Positions 43,402 to 53,463 of a stretch of 64,000 nt of DNA are shown in pieces. Each line of letters begins with the position of its first letter. Position 1 is the first letter of the stretch. Below the pieces are notes generated by a model. The model was not told the DNA's origin, did not search any database, and was given only the letters and a program-made list of their open reading frames with translations. The position numbers were made by a program, and so were the translations under genes. This DNA is from Citrobacter arsenatis (GTDB lineage Bacteria > Pseudomonadota > Gammaproteobacteria > Enterobacterales > Enterobacteriaceae), in NCBI RefSeq assembly GCF_004353845.1, contig NZ_CP037864.1, forward strand, positions 4,154,001 to 4,218,000. Direction: 5' to 3'.

Positions 43402-44193
43402 TTAGAGATCAATTTCCTGCCGTTTTACCTGTTGCCAGACTTCTTCCATAGTTTCCAGATCAACACCTGTCATTTCCAGTCCGCGAGCAGCCACAATTCG
43501 CTCAACCTCACGAAAACGTCGCTCAAATTTCTCGTTCGCTTTTTGCAATGCGGTCTCTGCTTTGGTGCCTAAATGCCGGGCCATATTGACCGTAGCAAAC
43601 AGCAGATCGCCCATTTCCTCCTCCAGTTTAGCCTGGTCGACAACAGCCTGCTTCGCCTCAAACATGACTTCGTCGATCTCTTCGTAAACCTTGTCGACAA
43701 CCGGTCCTAATGTTTTCCAGTCGAAGCCAACATTTGAGCAGCGTTTCTGGATTTTTTGGGCGCGCATTAATGCTGGTAAACTACGGGGAATATCGTCGAG
43801 CGCGGAATGCTGCGCCTTCTCGGCGCGTTCTTCGCTTTTGATTTGCTCCCAGCGGATCAGTACCTCAGTGCTGTTACTGGCAGAAACATCGGCAAAAACA
43901 TGCGGGTGGCGGCGTTCAAGCTTATCGCTTATCGCAGCACAGATATCATCAAAGTTGAAGCGCCCTTCTTCCTGCGCCATCTGGGCGTAAAACACCACCT
44001 GGAACAGCAGGTCACCCAACTCTCCACGCAGATCGTCGAAGTCTTCACGCGCAATCGCGTCCAGCACTTCATAAGTTTCTTCAAGGGTGTAAGGGGCAAT
44101 AGTGGCGAATGTCTGCTCTTTGTCCCACGGACAGCCGTTTTCCGGGTCGCGCAGGCGCTGCATAATATCGAGCAGTCGATCGATTTGGTTCAT
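43402..44193 (-). CDS. mazG: Nucleoside triphosphate pyrophosphohydrolase MazG
   Basis: A 263-residue all-alpha NTP pyrophosphatase with two MazG repeats. The metal-binding motifs are 'EETYEVLDAI...ELGDLLFQVVFY' in the first repeat and 'EEIDEVMFEA...EEEMGDLLFATVN' in the second. It cleaves NTPs to NMPs and, in E. coli, lowers (p)ppGpp. In E. coli K-12 the mazEF toxin-antitoxin pair precedes it; here only a BIME lies between it and relA. The start at 44193 gives the family N-terminus 'MNQIDRLLDIMQRLR'. Confidence 0.96.
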   Translation of the reverse strand: MNQIDRLLDIMQRLRDPENGCPWDKEQTFATIAPYTLEETYEVLDAIAREDFDDLRGELGDLLFQVVFYAQMAQEEGRFNFDDICAAISDKLERRHPHVFADVSASNSTEVLIRWEQIKSEERAEKAQHSALDDIPRSLPALMRAQKIQKRCSNVGFDWKTLGPVVDKVYEEIDEVMFEAKQAVVDQAKLEEEMGDLLFATVNMARHLGTKAETALQKANEKFERRFREVERIVAARGLEMTGVDLETMEEVWQQVKRQEIDL

Positions 44194-44220
44194 TGGAAAA
44201 TCCTGGAAATTTGAATGACT

Positions 44221-44298
44221 GTAGGCCGGATAAGGCATTTATGCCGCCATCCGGCGCTGCGAAATCGCCGGATGGCGGCTTCGCCTTATCCGGCCTAC
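44221..44298. repeat. BIME between relA and mazG
   Basis: A large near-perfect palindrome: GTAGGCCGGATAAGGC at 44221 and its exact complement ending at 44298, with inner GCCGCCATCCGGC and CGCCGGATGGCGGC units. It occupies most of the 112-bp gap. Confidence 0.85.
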
Positions 44299-44305
44299 GT
44301 TCTTA

Positions 44306-46540
44306 TTAATTACCGTGCAGACGACGGGCGTCGATCACATCCGGCACCTGGTTCAGCTTGCCAAGCACGCGACCCAGCACCTGCAGGTTATAGATTTCGA
44401 TGGTCATATCGATGGTGGCCAACTGTTGTTTGGTATCACTCCGGCTGGCAACCCCCAGCACGTTAACCTTCTCGTTAGCAAGGATCGTGGTGATATCACG
44501 CAATAAGCCGCTGCGATCGTTCGCCTGGACGCGAACCACCAGCGAATATCCTGCCGAGTAGCTTTCGCCCCAAACCGCATCAACAATACGTTCCGGCGCA
44601 TGCGAGCGCAGCTCTGTCAGTTGTTCACAATCAGCCCGGTGCACGGAAATACCGCGTCCCTGGGTGATAAATCCGACAATTTCATCACCAGGAATCGGCT
44701 GGCAGCAGCGGGCGATGTGGTGCATCAGGTTGCCAACCCCTTCCACCACCACGCGACCGTCGTCTTTACGGCGACTCTGCGGCGCCTGCGTTTTCTGCTG
44801 AAGCTGTTTCAGCGCGGCGGCATCCTGTTCGGCTGCGCTTGGCTTGTTAAACTGCGCCTGTAGGAAGTTCACCATCTGGTTGAGGCGGATATCGCCCCCG
44901 CCAATTGCCGCCAGCAACTCCTCCAGTTCATTGAAGCTGTAGCGCGGCAGCAGGTGCTTTTCCGCTTCTTTCAGGCTAATACCTAAATGCGCCAGCTCAT
45001 CGTCAAGGATCTGACGGCCAGCAAGGATATTTTTGTCGCGGTCCTGTTTACGGAACCAGGCGTGGATCTTCGAACGCCCACGACTGGTGGTCACGTAGCC
45101 GAGGTTAGGATTCAACCAATCGCGGCTTGGGTTTGGCTGTTTTTGGGTGATAATTTCAATTTGATCGCCCATCTGCAGTTGGTAGGTAAACGGTACGATG
45201 CGCCCACCAATTTTCGCGCCAATGCAACGATGCCCCACATCGCTGTGAATGTGGTAAGCAAAATCGAGCGGCGTGGAGCCCGCAGGCAGATCCACCACGT
45301 CGCCTTTCGGCGTAAAGACGTACACGCGGTCATCAAAGACCTGGCTGCGAACTTCATCCAGCATTTCACCGGAATCCGCCATCTCTTCCTGCCAGGCGAT
45401 CAGCTTACGCAGCCACGCAATACGATCTTCATGACCAGAACGCGCCGCACCTGAAGCGGTGCCTTCTTTGTACTTCCAGTGTGCCGCAACGCCCAGTTCG
45501 GCATCTTCGTGCATCTGTTTGGTACGGATCTGAATTTCAATGGTTTTCCCGCCAGGCCCGAGTACAACCGTATGGATTGACTGGTAGCCGTTGGGTTTCG
45601 GGTTAGCGACATAGTCATCGAACTCATCCGGCAGATGCCGATAGTGAGTATGTACTATCCCAAGTGCGGCATAGCAGTCTTGTAAACGCTCCGCCACGAT
45701 ACGCACCGCGCGCACATCGAACAGTTCATCGAAGGCCAACTGCTTTTTCTGCATTTTGCGCCAGATGCTGTAGATATGCTTCGGACGACCGTATACTTCG
45801 GCTTTAACGCCTTCCGTTTTCATCTCTGAGCGCAAATGACCGACGAACTCATCAATGTAATGTTCCCTGTCGATACGACGTTCATGCAGCAGCTTAGCAA
45901 TGCGTTTGTATTCAGCCGGGTGCAGATAGCGGAAGCAATAATCTTCCAGCTCCCATTTTAACTGCCCGATGCCCAAACGGTTGGCCAACGGCGCATAGAT
46001 ATTGGTGCACTCTTTTGCCGCCAGAACGCGTTCATCTTCCGGTGCGTCTTTTACTTCACGCAGGTGGGCAATCCGCTCCGCCAACTTGATAACCACGCAG
46101 CGGAAATCATCCACCATAGCCAGCAGCATGCGGCGGACGTTATCGACCTGCTCGGAAGAGACTGAATCGGTATGTGTAGCTTTAAGCTGGCGTATCGCCG
46201 CCATATCGCGCACACCGTGGATAAGATGAACAATAGATTTACCCACGCTCTCGCGCAAGATGTCTTCACTGACCACATTGGCATCAGCCAGAGGGAACAG
46301 CATTGCTGCACGCAGCGTGTCGATATCCATGCTCAACATGGAGAGTATTTCTACCATCTCCACGCCACGCCACAGCAGCAGATCCGCATCCGGATGCCCC
46401 TGTGTCTGCTGCAGGCAGTACGCCCAGGTTTCGGCTAAGCGTTCACACGACTGCTGGCTGGAGATCCCCAGACTCGCGATCCATTTCTTAGGATCAAACT
46501 CACCAGCTTTATTTATATGTGCACTTCTTACCGCAACCAT
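44306..46540 (-). CDS. relA: GTP pyrophosphokinase, (p)ppGpp synthetase I
   Basis: A 744-residue ribosome-linked enzyme making pppGpp/ppGpp when uncharged tRNA enters the A site. Order: an inactive HD-like hydrolase domain, the synthetase domain ('YGRPKHIYSIWRKMQKK', 'FDVRAVRIV', 'NGYQSIHT'), TGS ('VYVFTPKGDVVDLPAGSTPLDFAY'), zinc-finger-type region ('HHIARCCQPIPGDEIVGF') and ACT. The start at 46540 matches the E. coli protein. Downstream it is separated from mazG by a BIME rather than mazEF. Confidence 0.98.
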   Translation of the reverse strand: MVAVRSAHINKAGEFDPKKWIASLGISSQQSCERLAETWAYCLQQTQGHPDADLLLWRGVEMVEILSMLSMDIDTLRAAMLFPLADANVVSEDILRESVGKSIVHLIHGVRDMAAIRQLKATHTDSVSSEQVDNVRRMLLAMVDDFRCVVIKLAERIAHLREVKDAPEDERVLAAKECTNIYAPLANRLGIGQLKWELEDYCFRYLHPAEYKRIAKLLHERRIDREHYIDEFVGHLRSEMKTEGVKAEVYGRPKHIYSIWRKMQKKQLAFDELFDVRAVRIVAERLQDCYAALGIVHTHYRHLPDEFDDYVANPKPNGYQSIHTVVLGPGGKTIEIQIRTKQMHEDAELGVAAHWKYKEGTASGAARSGHEDRIAWLRKLIAWQEEMADSGEMLDEVRSQVFDDRVYVFTPKGDVVDLPAGSTPLDFAYHIHSDVGHRCIGAKIGGRIVPFTYQLQMGDQIEIITQKQPNPSRDWLNPNLGYVTTSRGRSKIHAWFRKQDRDKNILAGRQILDDELAHLGISLKEAEKHLLPRYSFNELEELLAAIGGGDIRLNQMVNFLQAQFNKPSAAEQDAAALKQLQQKTQAPQSRRKDDGRVVVEGVGNLMHHIARCCQPIPGDEIVGFITQGRGISVHRADCEQLTELRSHAPERIVDAVWGESYSAGYSLVVRVQANDRSGLLRDITTILANEKVNVLGVASRSDTKQQLATIDMTIEIYNLQVLGRVLGKLNQVPDVIDARRLHGN

Positions 46541-46640
46541 TGTCCTCTCCTTAAGGGGCCAGGCCTGTCGAAGTCGACAAGCCATACCCATGGTCTTTCA
46601 CGCTGCATTACAACCCGAAACCCAATGGGTACAAAATTTA

Positions 46641-47939
46641 TTACATACGCTCAAACAGGACCATTGATTCCAGGTGTCCAGTGTGCGGGAACATATCAAG
46701 CATCGCCAGTCGCCGTATGGCATATCCCGCATTGAGCAAAGCGTCGCTGTCACGAGCCAGCGTTGCCGGATTACAGGATACATAAACAACGCGTATAGGT
46801 TCTAATTTTATAATATGTTGCATTACACCTGCAGCCCCCGCACGCGCAGGATCGAGCAATACTTTGTCAAATCCGTTTTTCGCCCACGGCTGCCGGGTGA
46901 CATCTTCCTCAAGGTTTTCATGAAAGAATGTCACATTGTGTAATCCGTTATTCAGCGCGTTTTCACGGCCTTTTTCCACCAACGCCGGCACCCCTTCCAC
47001 TCCCACGACACTCGCCGCCCGAGTTGCCAGCGGCAGGGTAAAATTTCCCATTCCACAGAACAGATCGAGTACGCGATCTTCAGGTTGTACATCGAGCCAT
47101 TCCAGCGCACGAGCAACCATTTGTTGGTTTACCCCTTCGTTGACCTGGATAAAATCACGTGGGCTGAAGGTTAACCGTAGTCCATTTGAGTCATACCAGG
47201 GCGATTCTTCTGATAATGATTCCAGTATCTCGCTTTGCGGGGCCAGAAACAAAGACAGCCCTTGAGAATGCGAAAAGCATTCCAGTTTTTCTTTATCCGC
47301 CGCACTTAATGGCGCCATGTGGCGCAAAATCATCAGGGTTCCGCTCCCCGCCTGCACCAGCTCGACATGACCAAGATGGCGTAACCCTTGCAGACTTTCC
47401 AGACACGCCCTGATGTGGGGCAATAGCGCTTCAAGCTGGGGCACCAAAATAGGGCATTGTTTGACATCGATAATGTCGCTGGAACCGGATTTGCGAAACC
47501 CCATCTGCAATTTTTGTTCTTTTGGCCGATAGTTCAGGCTCAAACGTGCGCGCCGACGATAGCCCCACGGCGTATCAGCGATAACATCCGATACTTCACA
47601 TTTCATTAAACGCGACAATGCAGCGCTTTTACTGCGCTGCTGTAACGAGATGCTGGCATGCTGCTGCTGGCAACCGCCGCACACGCCAAAATGCGGGCAA
47701 CGCGGCACTTCACGCTGTGGATTGTCGTTTAAACGTCGTTTTACTTGCGCGCGGGCGAACTGTTTTTTATCTTCGGTAATCACCACCTCGGCGCTTTCCT
47801 GGGGTAACAATTCCGGTATAAACAACGCCTTTCCGTTATGGCGAGCGACACCCTGACCAAAAGGATCGAGGTCATTGACGGTAACGGTTATGATCTGACG
47901 CGTCGTCACGCGTCGTTTTGCAGAGTAGAATTGCGCCAT
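46641..47939 (-). CDS. rlmD: 23S rRNA m5U1939 methyltransferase
   Basis: A 432-residue TrmA/RumA-type enzyme. An N-terminal TRAM domain ('VNDLDPFGQGVARHNGKALFIPELLPQE') is followed by the iron-sulfur cluster ligands in 'CPHFGVCGGCQ' and a SAM-dependent domain ('VLDLFCGMGNFTLPLA'). The catalytic Cys is in 'YVSCNPATLARD'. It is 100 bp upstream of relA in the same direction and divergent from barA. Confidence 0.96.
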   Translation of the reverse strand: MAQFYSAKRRVTTRQIITVTVNDLDPFGQGVARHNGKALFIPELLPQESAEVVITEDKKQFARAQVKRRLNDNPQREVPRCPHFGVCGGCQQQHASISLQQRSKSAALSRLMKCEVSDVIADTPWGYRRRARLSLNYRPKEQKLQMGFRKSGSSDIIDVKQCPILVPQLEALLPHIRACLESLQGLRHLGHVELVQAGSGTLMILRHMAPLSAADKEKLECFSHSQGLSLFLAPQSEILESLSEESPWYDSNGLRLTFSPRDFIQVNEGVNQQMVARALEWLDVQPEDRVLDLFCGMGNFTLPLATRAASVVGVEGVPALVEKGRENALNNGLHNVTFFHENLEEDVTRQPWAKNGFDKVLLDPARAGAAGVMQHIIKLEPIRVVYVSCNPATLARDSDALLNAGYAIRRLAMLDMFPHTGHLESMVLFERM

Positions 47940-47996
47940 CGACGAGATATTTCTCTATTTAACAGTGTGACCCTAATTGTCCCATAACGGAACTCC

Positions 47997-50753
47997 ATGA
48001 CCAACTACAGCCTGCGCGCACGCATGATGATTCTGATCCTGGCCCCGACCGTCCTGATTGGTTTGCTGCTCAGTATCTTTTTTGTTGTGCATCGCTATAA
48101 CGACTTGCAGCGTCAACTGGAAGATGCTGGCGCCAGCATCATTGAGCCACTCGCGGTCTCCAGCGAATATGGCATGAACCTGCAAAACAGGGAATCCATC
48201 GGCCAACTTATCAGCGTGCTGCATCGTCGCCATTCCGATATTGTGCGAGCAATTTCTGTTTATGACGAGAATAACCGACTGTTCGTCACCTCTAATTTCC
48301 ATCTCGATCCGTCTGAAATGCAACTGGCAACCGGTTCACCATTCCCCCGTAAGCTGAGCGTCACCCGGCTCGGGGATATCATGATCCTGCGAACCCCCAT
48401 TATATCGGAAAGCTATTCGCCGGATGAATCCGCCGTCAGCGACGCCAAAAATACGCAAAACATGCTGGGGTACGTAGCGCTTGAACTGGACCTCAAGTCA
48501 GTACGATTACAGCAGTATAAAGAGATCTTTATCTCCAGCGTAATGATGTTGTTTTGCATCGGTATTGCGTTAATTTTTGGCTGGCGTCTGATGCGCGACG
48601 TGACCGGCCCGATTCGCAATATGGTGAATACCGTTGACCGAATACGTAGAGGACAGCTCGACAGCCGCGTGGAAGGTTTCATGCTGGGTGAGCTGGATAT
48701 GCTCAAAAATGGCATCAACTCGATGGCGATGTCTCTCGCGGCCTACCATGAAGAGATGCAGCACAACATCGATCAGGCTACCTCTGATCTGCGCGAAACC
48801 CTGGAGCAGATGGAAATCCAGAACGTCGAACTGGATCTGGCAAAGAAACGCGCCCAGGAAGCGGCGCGTATTAAGTCTGAGTTTCTGGCGAACATGTCGC
48901 ACGAGCTACGCACACCGCTGAATGGCGTGATTGGCTTTACCCGTCTGACGCTGAAAACCGAACTCAACACCACACAGCGCGATCACCTGAATACGATCGA
49001 ACGCTCGGCCAACAACCTGTTGGCCATCATCAATGATGTGCTCGACTTCTCCAAACTTGAAGCCGGCAAGCTGATTCTGGAAAGCATCCCGTTCCCGCTG
49101 CGCAGCACGCTGGATGACGTCGTCACGCTGTTAGCGCACTCATCCCATGACAAAGGGCTTGAGCTGACGCTGAATATTAAGAATGACGTGCCGGACAACG
49201 TCATCGGCGACCCGCTGCGCTTACAGCAGGTGATCACGAATCTGGTCGGTAATGCCATCAAATTTACCGAAGGCGGCAATATCGACATTCTGGTCGAAAA
49301 ACGCGCCCTCAGTAACACGAAAGTGCAGATTGAAGTACAAATCCGCGATACCGGAATTGGTATCCCTGAGCGCGATCAGTCACGCCTGTTCCAGGCCTTC
49401 CGCCAGGCGGATGCCAGCATTTCCCGCCGCCACGGCGGTACCGGGCTAGGCCTGGTCATTACGCAAAAGCTGGTCAACGAAATGGGCGGAGATATCTCCT
49501 TCCACAGCCAGCCGAACAGGGGCTCCACGTTCTGGTTCCATATCAGCCTCGATCTCAACCCTAACGTTATCGTTGATCGCTCAACCACGCGCTGTCTGGC
49601 CGGTAAACGGCTGGCCTATGTTGAACCTAACGCCACTGCCGCACAATGCACGTTAGATATCTTGAGTGAAACGCCGCTGGAGGTGATTTACAGCCCTTCA
49701 TTCTCCGGGCTGCCGAAAGATCACTACGATATCCTGCTGCTTGGCATACCGGTCACGTTACGCGAACCTCTCACCATGCAGCATGAGCGGCTGGCAAGCG
49801 CTGCGGCGATGACCGACTTTTTGTTACTGGCCCTGCCTTGCCATGCGCAGATTAACGCCGAGAAGTTAAAACAGGGCGGCGCGGCGGCGTGTCTGTTGAA
49901 ACCTCTCACCTCAACCCGCTTACTGCCTGCTCTGACAGAGTATTGTCAGTTGAACCACAGCGCGGATCCGCTGTTGTTAGACGAAAGCAAAATCGCGATG
50001 ACCGTCATGGCGGTGGACGACAACCCGGCGAATCTCAAGCTGATTGGCGCGCTGCTGGAAGATAAAGTGCAGCACGTCGTGCTGTGTGACAGCGGACATC
50101 AGGCGGTAGATCGCGCCAGGCAGATGCAGTTTGATCTGATCCTGATGGATATTCAGATGCCTGATATGGACGGCATTCGCGCGTGTGAACTGATCCACCA
50201 GCTTCCTCATCAACAGCAGACACCGGTCATTGCGGTCACTGCGCACGCCATGGCTGGGCAGAAAGAGAAATTACTCAGCGCCGGGATGAACGATTACCTG
50301 GCGAAACCCATCGAAGAAGATAAGCTGCATAATCTGCTGTTACGTTACAAACCTGGTGCTGGCTCATCGCTTCGGGCGCTCGCCGTTGAATCTGTAGAGC
50401 CGGTGGTCAATCCAAATACGACGCTCGACTGGCAACTGGCATTAAGACAAGCCGCCGGTAAAAACGATCTGGCGCACGATATGCTGCAAATGCTGCTCGA
50501 TTTTCTACCCGAAGTACGTAACAGAATTGAAGAACAGCTGGTAGGTGAAAACCCGGAAGGGCTGGTAGATATGATCCACAAGCTGCACGGCAGTTGCGGT
50601 TATAGCGGCGTTCCCCGCATGAAAAACCTGTGTCAGCTGATTGAGCAGCAATTACGTAGCGGAACCAAAGAAGAAGAGCTGGAGCCTGAGTTTTTAGAGC
50701 TGCTGGATGAAATGGATAACGTTGCACGCGAAGCGAAACGCATGTTGGGGTGA
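47997..50753 (+). CDS. barA: Hybrid sensor histidine kinase BarA
   Basis: A 918-residue tripartite sensor kinase, the same length as in E. coli. Two membrane helices (about 10-30 and 175-197) flank a periplasmic domain; HAMP follows. The transmitter has H302 ('SHELRTPLNG'), N/G boxes ('NLVGNAIKFTEGG', 'DTGIGIPERD', 'GTGLGL'); the receiver has D718 ('LMDIQMPDMDG'); the HPt domain has H861 ('IHKLHGSCGYSG'). It responds to short-chain carboxylates and phosphorylates UvrY, which activates csrB/csrC. csrB lies 7.4 kb away in this window. Confidence 0.97.
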   Translation: MTNYSLRARMMILILAPTVLIGLLLSIFFVVHRYNDLQRQLEDAGASIIEPLAVSSEYGMNLQNRESIGQLISVLHRRHSDIVRAISVYDENNRLFVTSNFHLDPSEMQLATGSPFPRKLSVTRLGDIMILRTPIISESYSPDESAVSDAKNTQNMLGYVALELDLKSVRLQQYKEIFISSVMMLFCIGIALIFGWRLMRDVTGPIRNMVNTVDRIRRGQLDSRVEGFMLGELDMLKNGINSMAMSLAAYHEEMQHNIDQATSDLRETLEQMEIQNVELDLAKKRAQEAARIKSEFLANMSHELRTPLNGVIGFTRLTLKTELNTTQRDHLNTIERSANNLLAIINDVLDFSKLEAGKLILESIPFPLRSTLDDVVTLLAHSSHDKGLELTLNIKNDVPDNVIGDPLRLQQVITNLVGNAIKFTEGGNIDILVEKRALSNTKVQIEVQIRDTGIGIPERDQSRLFQAFRQADASISRRHGGTGLGLVITQKLVNEMGGDISFHSQPNRGSTFWFHISLDLNPNVIVDRSTTRCLAGKRLAYVEPNATAAQCTLDILSETPLEVIYSPSFSGLPKDHYDILLLGIPVTLREPLTMQHERLASAAAMTDFLLLALPCHAQINAEKLKQGGAAACLLKPLTSTRLLPALTEYCQLNHSADPLLLDESKIAMTVMAVDDNPANLKLIGALLEDKVQHVVLCDSGHQAVDRARQMQFDLILMDIQMPDMDGIRACELIHQLPHQQQTPVIAVTAHAMAGQKEKLLSAGMNDYLAKPIEEDKLHNLLLRYKPGAGSSLRALAVESVEPVVNPNTTLDWQLALRQAAGKNDLAHDMLQMLLDFLPEVRNRIEEQLVGENPEGLVDMIHKLHGSCGYSGVPRMKNLCQLIEQQLRSGTKEEELEPEFLELLDEMDNVAREAKRMLG

Positions 50754-50757
50754 TAGT

Positions 50758-50879
50758 CGCCGGATGGCGGCATGACCGCCTTATCCGGCCTACAGGTTTC
50801 GCTGTTTACCGTAGGCCCGATAAGCGTTGCGCATCGGGCACATCGCCGAATGCGGCGTAAACGCCTTATCCGGGCTACA
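50758..50879. repeat. BIME between barA and the glycerate kinase gene
   Basis: Three REP-type units (CGCCGGATGGCGG..., GTAGGCCCGATAAGCG... and ATGCGGCGTAAACGCC...) fill the whole 128-bp gap between the convergent genes. Confidence 0.8.
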
Positions 50880-50881
50880 AC

Positions 50882-52024
50882 TCAGCGTAACTGTTGCCCT
50901 GCTTTCAGCGTCGCGGCGACGTTTCGCGCCGTCATTCGCACGTTTTCATGCGCGTTCCTCAACGCCTCATCCAAGGTGCAAATGGTATAGATGACGCTGA
51001 AAACCGCATCCAACCCATGCTCGTGTACCACACCAACATCGGCCGTCAGGCTACCGGCAATGCCGATAACCGGTTTGTTGTAACGCTTTGCCACCTTCGC
51101 CACACCAACCGGAACCTTGCCGTGAATGGTCTGGCTGTCGATGCGCCCTTCACCTGTGACCACCAGGTCCGCATCCGCAACGCAGGCGTCGAGGTGTAAC
51201 GCATCCGTCACTATCTCAATACCGCAGCGTAGCTGTGCGCCGCAAAACGCATACAGCGCCGCCCCCATACCGCCTGCCGCACCACCGCCGGCCAGATCCA
51301 GCACATTAACGTCGAGATCGCGAGCAATGAGTTGCGCATAGTGGGTGAGTGCCCGATCAAGGCGGGTAATCATCTCCGGCGTCGCCCCTTTTTGCGGGCC
51401 AAAAACCGCAGAGGCCCCCTCTTCACCGGTCAACGGGTTAGTCACATCGCAAGCCACCTCAATACGACACGCGGCAAGTCGCTGGTCTAACTGAGAGATA
51501 TCAATCCGGGCGAGCGATTCGAGGCCAGCCCCGCCATGAGCAATATCGTTATTTTGCGCATCCAGCAATTTAGCTCCCAGCGCTTGCACCATCCCGGCAC
51601 CGCCATCATTGGTTGCGCTACCGCCAATCCCGATAATGATATGCTCAACGCCAGCATCCAGCGCATGACGCATTAACTCTCCGGTTCCCCAGGAGGTGGT
51701 TTTCAGCGGATCGCGTAAATCAGCAGGAACCTGCTCCAGTCCGCTGGCGGCCGCCATTTCGATAAACGCCGAACGCTCATCACCGGATAAACCATAAAAT
51801 GCCTGAATTGTGTTGCCCAGAGGGCCGGTAACATCAACATGCACAAGGTGGCCTTGCGTTGCGGCAACCATCGCTTCGACCGTTCCCTCACCGCCATCCG
51901 CGACCGGGATCTTCACGTAATCCGCCTCAGGCCAGATCTCACGAAAGCCCTGCTCAATAGCCGTTGCCACTTCAAGCGCACTCAAACTTTCCTTATAGGA
52001 ATCCGGTGCGATTACTATTTTCAT
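50882..52024 (-). CDS. Glycerate 2-kinase (GarK/GlxK family)
   Basis: A 380-residue glycerate kinase. Typical stretches are 'IAPDSYKESLSALEVA', 'PVADGGEGTVEAMVAAT', 'GIGGSATNDGGAGMVQALGAKL', 'GAAGGMGAALYAF' and 'TGEGRIDSQTIHGKVP'. It phosphorylates glycerate released when glucarate is broken down. It is 78 bp after gudD, as the last gene of gudP-gudX-gudD-kinase. In E. coli K-12 the equivalent garK lies in a separate galactarate operon, whereas a kinase here is also known in Salmonella (from memory). Confidence 0.92.
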   Translation of the reverse strand: MKIVIAPDSYKESLSALEVATAIEQGFREIWPEADYVKIPVADGGEGTVEAMVAATQGHLVHVDVTGPLGNTIQAFYGLSGDERSAFIEMAAASGLEQVPADLRDPLKTTSWGTGELMRHALDAGVEHIIIGIGGSATNDGGAGMVQALGAKLLDAQNNDIAHGGAGLESLARIDISQLDQRLAACRIEVACDVTNPLTGEEGASAVFGPQKGATPEMITRLDRALTHYAQLIARDLDVNVLDLAGGGAAGGMGAALYAFCGAQLRCGIEIVTDALHLDACVADADLVVTGEGRIDSQTIHGKVPVGVAKVAKRYNKPVIGIAGSLTADVGVVHEHGLDAVFSVIYTICTLDEALRNAHENVRMTARNVAATLKAGQQLR

Positions 52025-52102
52025 AAAGCATCCTTACGCATGTTGACTGTGTTAAGCATATACCAGGAGAAAAACCGCCCCATGGGAGCGGTCCCAGCTT
52101 GC

Positions 52103-53443
52103 TTAGCGTACCATGCACGGACGCTTATTATCAAACGTCCAGTTCGGGATCAGATACTGCATTCCCATCGCATCATCGCGCGCGCCCAGCCCATGTTGCT
52201 GATACAGCTCGTGAGCTTTCATGACCTGATCCATATCCAGCTCCACGCCCAGACCCGGTTTTGCCGGTACCTGTACCATGCCGCCTTTGATCTCAAATGG
52301 CTCTTTGGTCAGGCGTTGATTGCCTTCCTGCCAGATCCAGTGGGTATCGATGGCGGTAATTTTGCCCGGAGCCGCCGCCGCAACATGAGTAAACATCGCC
52401 AGCGAAATATCAAAGTGGTTGTTAGAGTGCGAGCCCCAGGTCAGGCCGAACTCGTGGCACATCTGCGCCACGCGAACAGAACCCTGCATGGTCCAGAAGT
52501 GCGGGTCTGCCAGTGGGATATCCACAGACTGCAACGACAGCGTATGCCCCATCTGACGCCAGTCGGTGGCGATCATATTGGTGGCGGTCGGCAGACCGGT
52601 AGCGCGGCGGAACTCCGCCATCACTTCACGACCAGAGAAGCCCTGCTCGGCGCCGCATGGATCTTCCGCATAGGCCAGAGAACCTTTCAGATATTTGCCG
52701 ATCTTAATCGCTTCATTGAGCGACCATGCGCCGTTGGGATCCAGCGTGACGCGGGCCTGCGGGAAACGCTTCGCCAGCGCAACGATAGATTCTGCTTCCT
52801 CTTCCCCGGCCAGCACGCCGCCTTTCAGTTTAAAGTCGTTGAAACCATATTTCTCATACGCGGCTTCCGCCAGGCGCACGACCGCATCTGGGGTCATCGC
52901 CTCTTCATGACGCAGACGATACCAGTCGCATTTCTCATCCGGCTGACTCTGGTACGGCAGCGGCGTTGCCTTACGGTTACCGACGAAGAACAGGTAACCC
53001 AACATTTCGACTTCACTACGCTGCTGACCATCACCGAGCAGAGAGGCGACGTTTACGCCCAGATGCTGACCTAACAGATCCAACATGGCCGCTTCGATCC
53101 CAGTAACCACATGAATAGTGGTACGTAAATCGAAGGTCTGCAAACCGCGACCGCCCGCATCACGATCGGCAAAAGTATTGCGTACCGCATTCAGCACGTT
53201 TTTGTATTCGCCTAAGGTTTTACCTACCACCAGCGGGATCGCGTCTTCCAGCGTTTTGCGGATTTTTTCGCCACCGGGAATTTCCCCCACGCCGGTATGA
53301 CCAGAGTTATCTTTAATGATCACAATATTACGCGTGAAGAACGGGGCATGTGCGCCGCTCAGGTTCATCAGCATGCTGTCATGGCCTGCCACCGGAATAA
53401 CCTGCATGGAAGTCACGACGGGAGTGGTAAATTGTGCGCTCAT
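52103..53443 (-). CDS. gudD: Glucarate dehydratase
   Basis: A 446-residue enolase-superfamily enzyme removing water from D-glucarate to give 5-keto-4-deoxyglucarate. 'FKLKGGVLAGEEE' carries the catalytic Lys pair; 'VTLDPNGAW' and 'YAEDPCG' carry metal ligands, and 'GSHSNNHFDISL' carries the catalytic His. It is 20 bp after gudX in the gud operon. Confidence 0.96.
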   Translation of the reverse strand: MSAQFTTPVVTSMQVIPVAGHDSMLMNLSGAHAPFFTRNIVIIKDNSGHTGVGEIPGGEKIRKTLEDAIPLVVGKTLGEYKNVLNAVRNTFADRDAGGRGLQTFDLRTTIHVVTGIEAAMLDLLGQHLGVNVASLLGDGQQRSEVEMLGYLFFVGNRKATPLPYQSQPDEKCDWYRLRHEEAMTPDAVVRLAEAAYEKYGFNDFKLKGGVLAGEEEAESIVALAKRFPQARVTLDPNGAWSLNEAIKIGKYLKGSLAYAEDPCGAEQGFSGREVMAEFRRATGLPTATNMIATDWRQMGHTLSLQSVDIPLADPHFWTMQGSVRVAQMCHEFGLTWGSHSNNHFDISLAMFTHVAAAAPGKITAIDTHWIWQEGNQRLTKEPFEIKGGMVQVPAKPGLGVELDMDQVMKAHELYQQHGLGARDDAMGMQYLIPNWTFDNKRPCMVR

Positions 53444-53463
53444 AATTAAGTCCTTATTCAGAA

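Noticed and set aside
51839..53074. 411-codon open frame opposite gudD and the start of the glycerate kinase gene
   Set aside because: It spans two well-supported genes on the other strand and resembles no protein family.
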